Assembly (NCBI RefSeq): GCF_014648575.1
Contig: NZ_BMRJ01000001.1
Location: forward strand, 1,904,317 to 1,968,316
DNA: 64,000 bases
Direction of reading: 5' to 3'
DNA from: Agromyces mediolanus
GTDB taxonomy: Bacteria; Actinomycetota; Actinomycetes; Actinomycetales; Microbacteriaceae
The notes under the pieces are model-generated. The model did no database searches, was not told the origin of the DNA, and saw only the letters and a list, made by a program, of their open reading frames with translations. The translations under genes and the position numbers were made by a program. Of the stretch, positions 60,112-64,000 are shown in pieces (within the stretch, counting starts at the first letter, position 1; each line of letters opens with the position of its first letter).

Positions 60112-60873
60112 ATGAGCCTCGCCGTCCGGGTCATCCCGTGCCTCGACGTGGCCGCCGGCCGCGTCGTGAAGGGCGTCAACTTCCAGAACCTGCGCGACGC
60201 GGGCGATCCGGTGGAACTCGCCGCGCGCTACGCCGAGCAGGGCGCCGACGAACTCACCTTCCTCGATGTGACCGCGACGGTCGACGACCGCTCGACGACG
60301 TACGACATGGTGCAGCAGGTCGCGGAGCAGGTCTTCATCCCGCTCACCGTGGGCGGCGGCGTGCGCTCCGCCGAGGACGTGGCGCGCCTGCTCGGCCACG
60401 GCGCCGACAAGATCGGCGTGAACAGCGCCGCCATCGCCCGGCCCGAGCTCGTCGCCGAGATCGCGGACCGCTTCGGCGCGCAGGTCGTGGTGCTCTCGCT
60501 CGACGTGAAGCGCTCGGAGCGCACGCCCTCCGGATACGTCGTCACCACGCACGGCGGTCGCACCGAGACCGAGCTCGACGCCCTCGACTGGGCTCGTCGG
60601 GCGATCGAGCTCGGCGCGGGGGAGCTGCTCGTGAACTCGATCGATGCCGACGGCACGAAGGCCGGCTTCGACCTCGAACTGACGGCCCTCATGCACGAGC
60701 TGTCGAGCGTGCCGGTGATCGCGTCGGGCGGGGCCGGGCGGGTCTCGGACTTCGCGCCGGCGATCGCCGCGGGCGCCGACGCGGTGCTCGCCGCCTCGGT
60801 GTTCCACAACGGCGAGATCACGATCGGCGAGGTGAAGGCGGCGCTGGCCGCCGACGGGAGGACCGTGCGATGA
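60112..60873 (+). CDS. hisF: Imidazole glycerol phosphate synthase, cyclase subunit
   Basis: The 253-residue TIM barrel forms the imidazole ring with ammonia from HisH. It shows [20 protein letters not shown] (first catalytic Asp), [28 protein letters not shown] and the second Asp in [13 protein letters not shown]. hisH and hisA are not in the window. The stop overlaps hisI by four bases. Confidence 0.98.
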   Translation: MSLAVRVIPCLDVAAGRVVKGVNFQNLRDAGDPVELAARYAEQGADELTFLDVTATVDDRSTTYDMVQQVAEQVFIPLTVGGGVRSAEDVARLLGHGADKIGVNSAAIARPELVAEIADRFGAQVVVLSLDVKRSERTPSGYVVTTHGGRTETELDALDWARRAIELGAGELLVNSIDADGTKAGFDLELTALMHELSSVPVIASGGAGRVSDFAPAIAAGADAVLAASVFHNGEITIGEVKAALAADGRTVR

Positions 60874-61250
60874 CGAGCACGACGGATGCCGCGATCGAGC
60901 GGGCCGCGTTCAACGCCGACGGGCTGCTGCCCGCCATCATCCAGCAGTGGGACACCGGCGAGGTGCTCATGCTCGGCTGGATGGACCGCGAGGCGCTGCG
61001 CCGCACGCTCAGCGAGGGCCGGGTGACGTTCTGGTCGCGCTCGCGTCAGGAGTACTGGCGCAAGGGCGACACCTCGGGCCACGCGCAGTACGTGAAGTCC
61101 GCCGCGCTCGACTGCGACGCGGACACCCTGCTCGTGCGCGTCGAGCAGATCGGCGCCGCGTGCCACACCGGAACCAGGACCTGCTTCGACGGCGACCCGG
61201 TGCCCGTGGTCGTGGGCGACGCGCCGGACGCCGCGGGAGGCGACGCATGA
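60870..61250 (+). CDS. hisI: Phosphoribosyl-AMP cyclohydrolase
   Basis: The 126-residue zinc and magnesium enzyme opens the adenine ring of PR-AMP. It has [37 protein letters not shown] family segments, [15 protein letters not shown] with the metal-binding Cys/Asp cluster, and [10 protein letters not shown] with the other zinc Cys residues. It links the his genes to trpE by four-base overlaps on both sides. Confidence 0.97.
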   Translation: MTSTTDAAIERAAFNADGLLPAIIQQWDTGEVLMLGWMDREALRRTLSEGRVTFWSRSRQEYWRKGDTSGHAQYVKSAALDCDADTLLVRVEQIGAACHTGTRTCFDGDPVPVVVGDAPDAAGGDA

Positions 61251-62776
61251 CGAGCACGGCGACGACCACGTTCGAGGGCTTCCAGACCCTCCTCGGCGGG
61301 CGCCGTGTGGTGCCCGTGGTGCGGGAGCTCTTCGCCGACGGCGAGACGCCGGTGGGCATCTACCGGAAGCTCGCGGAGGGGCGACCGGGCAGCTTCCTGC
61401 TCGAGTCCGCCGAACAGGGCGGCATCTGGTCGCGCTACTCCTTCGTCGGCGTCGCCTCGCACGGCGTGCTGACCGAGCGCGACGGGCAGGTCGAGTGGCT
61501 CGACTACGGGCTGCCCAGGGAGCGTGCGCTCGGCGAGGCGGCCGAGCTCGCGCCGCTGGCCGCCCTCGAGGCGCTGTACGAGCGCTGGGCCACGGAGGAC
61601 GTGCCCGGTGCGCCGCCGCTCACCGGCGGACTCGTCGGCTTCATCGGCTGGGAGGCGATCCGTCAGATCGAGCGGCTGCCGAACCAGCCGCCCGCGGATT
61701 TCCGGGTCCCCTCGCAGGCGTTCGCCTTCGTCTCCGAGCTCGTGGTCATCGACCACCGCACGGGCACCGTGCAGCTCGTCGCCTCGGCGCTGAACGACGG
61801 CGTCGACGACGCCGAGACGCTCTGGGCCGATGCGCAGGCGCGCCTCGACCGCATGCAGGGCGGTTTGGCGCAGCCGGCCGAGGCGCGTCTGGCGCAGGTC
61901 GACCTCGGCCTCGCCGCGGCGCCCCGGCACCGCACCGATCGCGAGGACTTCCTCGCCGCGGTCGATCGCTCGAAGGCGTACATCCGTGACGGCGACGTGT
62001 TCCAGGTCGTGATCTCGCAGCGCTTCGAGCAGGAGGTCACCGCCGAGCCGGTCGACGTCTACCGGGTGCTGCGGAGCCTCAACCCGAGCCCGTACATGTA
62101 CCTGCTCCACCTGGAGGACACCGCGGGGGAGCCGTACTGGATCGTCGGCTCCTCGCCCGAGGCGCTCGTGAAGGTCGAGGACGGCCGCGTCTACACGCAC
62201 CCCATCGCCGGGTCCCGCCCGCGGGGCGCGACGCCGGAGGAGGACGCCACGCTCGAAGCCGAGCTCGAGGCGGATCCGAAGGAGCGCGCCGAGCATCTGA
62301 TGCTCGTCGACCTCGCCCGCAACGACCTCGCGAAGGTGTGCGTCGCCGGCTCCGTCGAGGTCACCGAGTTCATGCGCATCGAACGCTTCAGCCACATCAT
62401 GCACATCGTGTCCTCGGTCGAGGGCGACCTCGCGCCGGGGCGGAACGCGGTCGACGTGTTCCGGGCGACCTTCCCGGCCGGCACGCTCTCGGGCGCGCCG
62501 AAGCCGCGCGCCCTGGAGATCATCGACGAGCTCGAGCCCGCGCAGCGCGGCGTCTACGGCGGCGTCGTCGGCTACTTCGGCTTCGGCGGCGACGCCGACC
62601 TCGCGATCGCCATCCGCACCGCGCTCATCCAGGGCGGCGTCGCCCGCGTGCAGGCCGGGGGCGGCCTCGTCGCCGACTCGGTGCCCGAGGCGGAGTTCCA
62701 AGAGTCCGTGAACAAGGCCGCGGCCCCGCTCAAGGCGGTCGCGGTGGCGAACGCGATGCAGCGGGTGGGCGCATGA
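61247..62776 (+). CDS. trpE: Anthranilate synthase component I
   Basis: The 509-residue chorismate-utilising enzyme makes anthranilate with TrpG. It has an N-terminal domain with the tryptophan-binding [16 protein letters not shown], and a catalytic domain with [43 protein letters not shown] and [15 protein letters not shown]. trpG is not adjacent. It overlaps hisI and the following membrane gene, so histidine and tryptophan genes are co-translated. Confidence 0.98.
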   Translation: MTSTATTTFEGFQTLLGGRRVVPVVRELFADGETPVGIYRKLAEGRPGSFLLESAEQGGIWSRYSFVGVASHGVLTERDGQVEWLDYGLPRERALGEAAELAPLAALEALYERWATEDVPGAPPLTGGLVGFIGWEAIRQIERLPNQPPADFRVPSQAFAFVSELVVIDHRTGTVQLVASALNDGVDDAETLWADAQARLDRMQGGLAQPAEARLAQVDLGLAAAPRHRTDREDFLAAVDRSKAYIRDGDVFQVVISQRFEQEVTAEPVDVYRVLRSLNPSPYMYLLHLEDTAGEPYWIVGSSPEALVKVEDGRVYTHPIAGSRPRGATPEEDATLEAELEADPKERAEHLMLVDLARNDLAKVCVAGSVEVTEFMRIERFSHIMHIVSSVEGDLAPGRNAVDVFRATFPAGTLSGAPKPRALEIIDELEPAQRGVYGGVVGYFGFGGDADLAIAIRTALIQGGVARVQAGGGLVADSVPEAEFQESVNKAAAPLKAVAVANAMQRVGA

Positions 62777-63474
62777 CGCCGGGACGGTTGAAGCTCACCG
62801 CCATCCTGGGGGCGATCCTCGGCGGCGGCCTCGCCATGCTGAGTTGGAGCCAGAGCTGGTTCGAGCTGCACCTCGTGGCCGGTGCCGGCGGCGACGGCAC
62901 GGCGATCGCGGTGAGCGGGCAGCTCGCCTCGCCGGCGCTCGCGGCGCTCGGCCTCGCGGCCCTCGCGCTGTCCGCCGCCCTCGCTCTCGCCGGCCCCGGC
63001 CTGCGGATCGTGCTCGGCGTGCTCGAGTTCCTGCTGGGCGGCTGCGTCGTCCTCGCCGCGGCGCTCACCCTCGGCGACCCCGTGGCCGCCGTCGCCCCCG
63101 CGGTGACCGAAGCGACCGGGGTGGCAGGCGCGGAGCCGACCGCCGCGCTCGTGGCGAGCGTCGACGCGAGCCTCTGGCCGCTCGCCGCCTTCGCCGGCGG
63201 CGCCCTGCTCGTGCTCTCCGCACTGCTCGTCTTCGTGACGGGCGCGAAGTGGCCGGCCTCGTCGAGCCGCTACGGCAGCACCAAGCTCCGTCAGGATGGC
63301 GCAGCAGCACCGGTGTCGAGCCGCGACCGCGCCGTCGAGGAGTGGGACGAGCTGACCCGCGGCGACGACCCCACCGGTGAGGGCCAGGAGCCCGCCGAGG
63401 CGCAGGCCGACCCTGACGACCACCCCGACCGGCCGACCGCGCGGGGCGACGAGCCCGGCGCGGCCGACCGGTAG
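62773..63474 (+). CDS. Tryptophan biosynthesis-associated membrane protein
   Basis: The 233-residue protein has four hydrophobic helices (about residues 8-28, 48-72, 76-102 and 132-156) and an acidic, disordered C-terminal tail from about residue 175. It matches the Trp-associated membrane protein family found between trpE and trpC in actinobacteria by its opening LKLTAILGAILGGGLAMLSW and by position. Function is unknown. Its TAG stop begins a TAGACT -10 box before the next gene. Confidence 0.9.
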   Translation: MTPGRLKLTAILGAILGGGLAMLSWSQSWFELHLVAGAGGDGTAIAVSGQLASPALAALGLAALALSAALALAGPGLRIVLGVLEFLLGGCVVLAAALTLGDPVAAVAPAVTEATGVAGAEPTAALVASVDASLWPLAAFAGGALLVLSALLVFVTGAKWPASSSRYGSTKLRQDGAAAPVSSRDRAVEEWDELTRGDDPTGEGQEPAEAQADPDDHPDRPTARGDEPGAADR

Positions 63475-63477
63475 ACT
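63472..63477 (+). promoter_or_regulatory. -10 box TAGACT overlapping a stop codon
   Basis: TAGACT includes the stop of the Trp-associated membrane gene and would give a leader of about 22 bases holding GAAGGAG before ATG 63506. Confidence 0.5.
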
Positions 63478-63505
63478 TGCCAAGACCCCGCAACGAAGGA
63501 GCACC

Positions 63506-63736
63506 ATGACCACTGAGCACGCAGACCCCGGCCACGGACACTCGCCCGCGGCGTGGACGGCCGTCGTGATCATGCTCGTCGCGTTCACGATCGGCACGGT
63601 CGCGTTCTTCTTCGAGCTCGAGTGGCTCGTCTGGGCCTCGGCGGGCCTGCTCGTCGTCGGCGCACTGGTCGGCTGGGCGCTGGCCAAGGCCGGCTACGGC
63701 GTCGGCGGGGCCAAGAGCTCCGTCAGCTCGCACTGA
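63506..63736 (+). CDS. HGxxPAAW family membrane protein
   Basis: The 76-residue protein has the family motif HGHSPAAWTAV near residue 10, followed by two transmembrane helices (about 18-38 and 42-62). It is found in actinobacterial trp clusters between the Trp-associated membrane protein and trpC. No function is known; a complex with the preceding membrane protein is plausible but only inferred. GAAGGAG precedes the ATG. Confidence 0.9.
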   Translation: MTTEHADPGHGHSPAAWTAVVIMLVAFTIGTVAFFFELEWLVWASAGLLVVGALVGWALAKAGYGVGGAKSSVSSH

Positions 63737-63738
63737 CC

Positions 63739-64000
63739 GTGCTCGCCGAGCTGACGGCCAACGCCGTCGCCGACGCCGAGGCGCGCCGGCAGACTCGTCC
63801 GCTCGCCGAGGTCGAGCGCGCCGCGCTGGCGCGCCCGGCCGCCATCGACGCGCTCGAGGCGCTGCGACCGGCCGATCGGGTGAAGGTGATCGCCGAGATC
63901 AAGCGCTCGAGCCCCTCGCGGGGCGCGCTCGCGACGATCACCGACCCGGCCGCGCTCGCGCGCGACTACGAGCTCGGCGGCGCGAGCGCGATCAGCGTGC
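63739..64000 (+). CDS. trpC: Indole-3-glycerol phosphate synthase (3' part missing)
   Basis: The first 87 residues are visible before the window edge. VLAELTANAVADAEARR leads to KVIAEIKRSSPSRGAL, the TrpC signature with catalytic Glu and Lys, then YELGGASAISV. The enzyme closes the indole ring from CdRP. GTG 63739 starts two bases after the preceding stop. trpB and trpA would be expected downstream. Confidence 0.96.
   Translation, partial: MLAELTANAVADAEARRQTRPLAEVERAALARPAAIDALEALRPADRVKVIAEIKRSSPSRGALATITDPAALARDYELGGASAISV

Noticed and set aside
61247-63474. Possible trp attenuator or leader peptide
   Set aside because: trpE overlaps hisI and no Trp-rich small frame or alternative hairpins precede it.

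Overview
The window is 64 kb of very high GC core chromosome from an actinobacterium, most probably of the family Microbacteriaceae. The points supporting this are: nearly all codons end in G or C; GTG starts are common; many genes begin exactly one discriminator length after a TANNNT -10 box (leaderless); and several actinobacterial families are present (mIHF joined to guanylate kinase, HGxxPAAW protein, Trp-associated membrane protein, PH-like protein in the pyr operon, PriA without helicase motifs). No insertion sequence, prophage, integrase, CRISPR array or replication origin was seen. No stretch longer than about 270 bp lacks a gene. The products are almost all housekeeping.

Layout: 1-3.7 kb holds a truncated rhodanese (-), ZapE, AmtB and an orphan PemK-like protein. 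3.8-4.4 kb is a tRNA cluster (Val-CAC on minus; Gly-GCC, Cys-GCA, Val-GAC on plus). 4.7-7.2 kb is thrS-HIT. 7.2-9.7 kb is a DesK/DesR-like two-component pair divergent from a small exporter. 9.8-13.6 kb is a vitamin B6 module: pdxY and pdxR on minus, divergent from pdxST. 13.6-20.6 kb is DUF1697, yebC, ruvCAB, yajC, secDF. 20.7-25.7 kb is rel, an unknown gene, a DUF349 gene and a cyclophilin. 25.8-38.4 kb is rarA, rpsD, a small protein, alaS-ruvX-mltG-aroE, aroCKBQ, efp-nusB. 38.5-41.3 kb holds a purine deaminase and an MFS transporter on minus.

41.4-51.0 kb is a tightly overlapped pyrimidine operon (pyrR-pyrB-pyrC-PH protein-carA-carB-pyrF) leading into an mIHF-gmk fusion. It is followed by rpoZ, coaBC, metK, priA, fmt, rsmB and rpe. 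58.9-64 kb is a combined histidine/tryptophan cluster (hisE-hisG-hisF-hisI-trpE-membrane protein-HGxxPAAW-trpC) cut by the window edge.

I do not see a wholly new system. The observations most worth checking are regulatory or architectural: the mIHF-Gmk fusion, a PyrR-binding loop in the pyrR leader, the repeated use of a TAG stop codon as part of the next gene's -10 box, the palindrome between the two-component system and the exporter, and the direct repeats between pdxR and pdxS.
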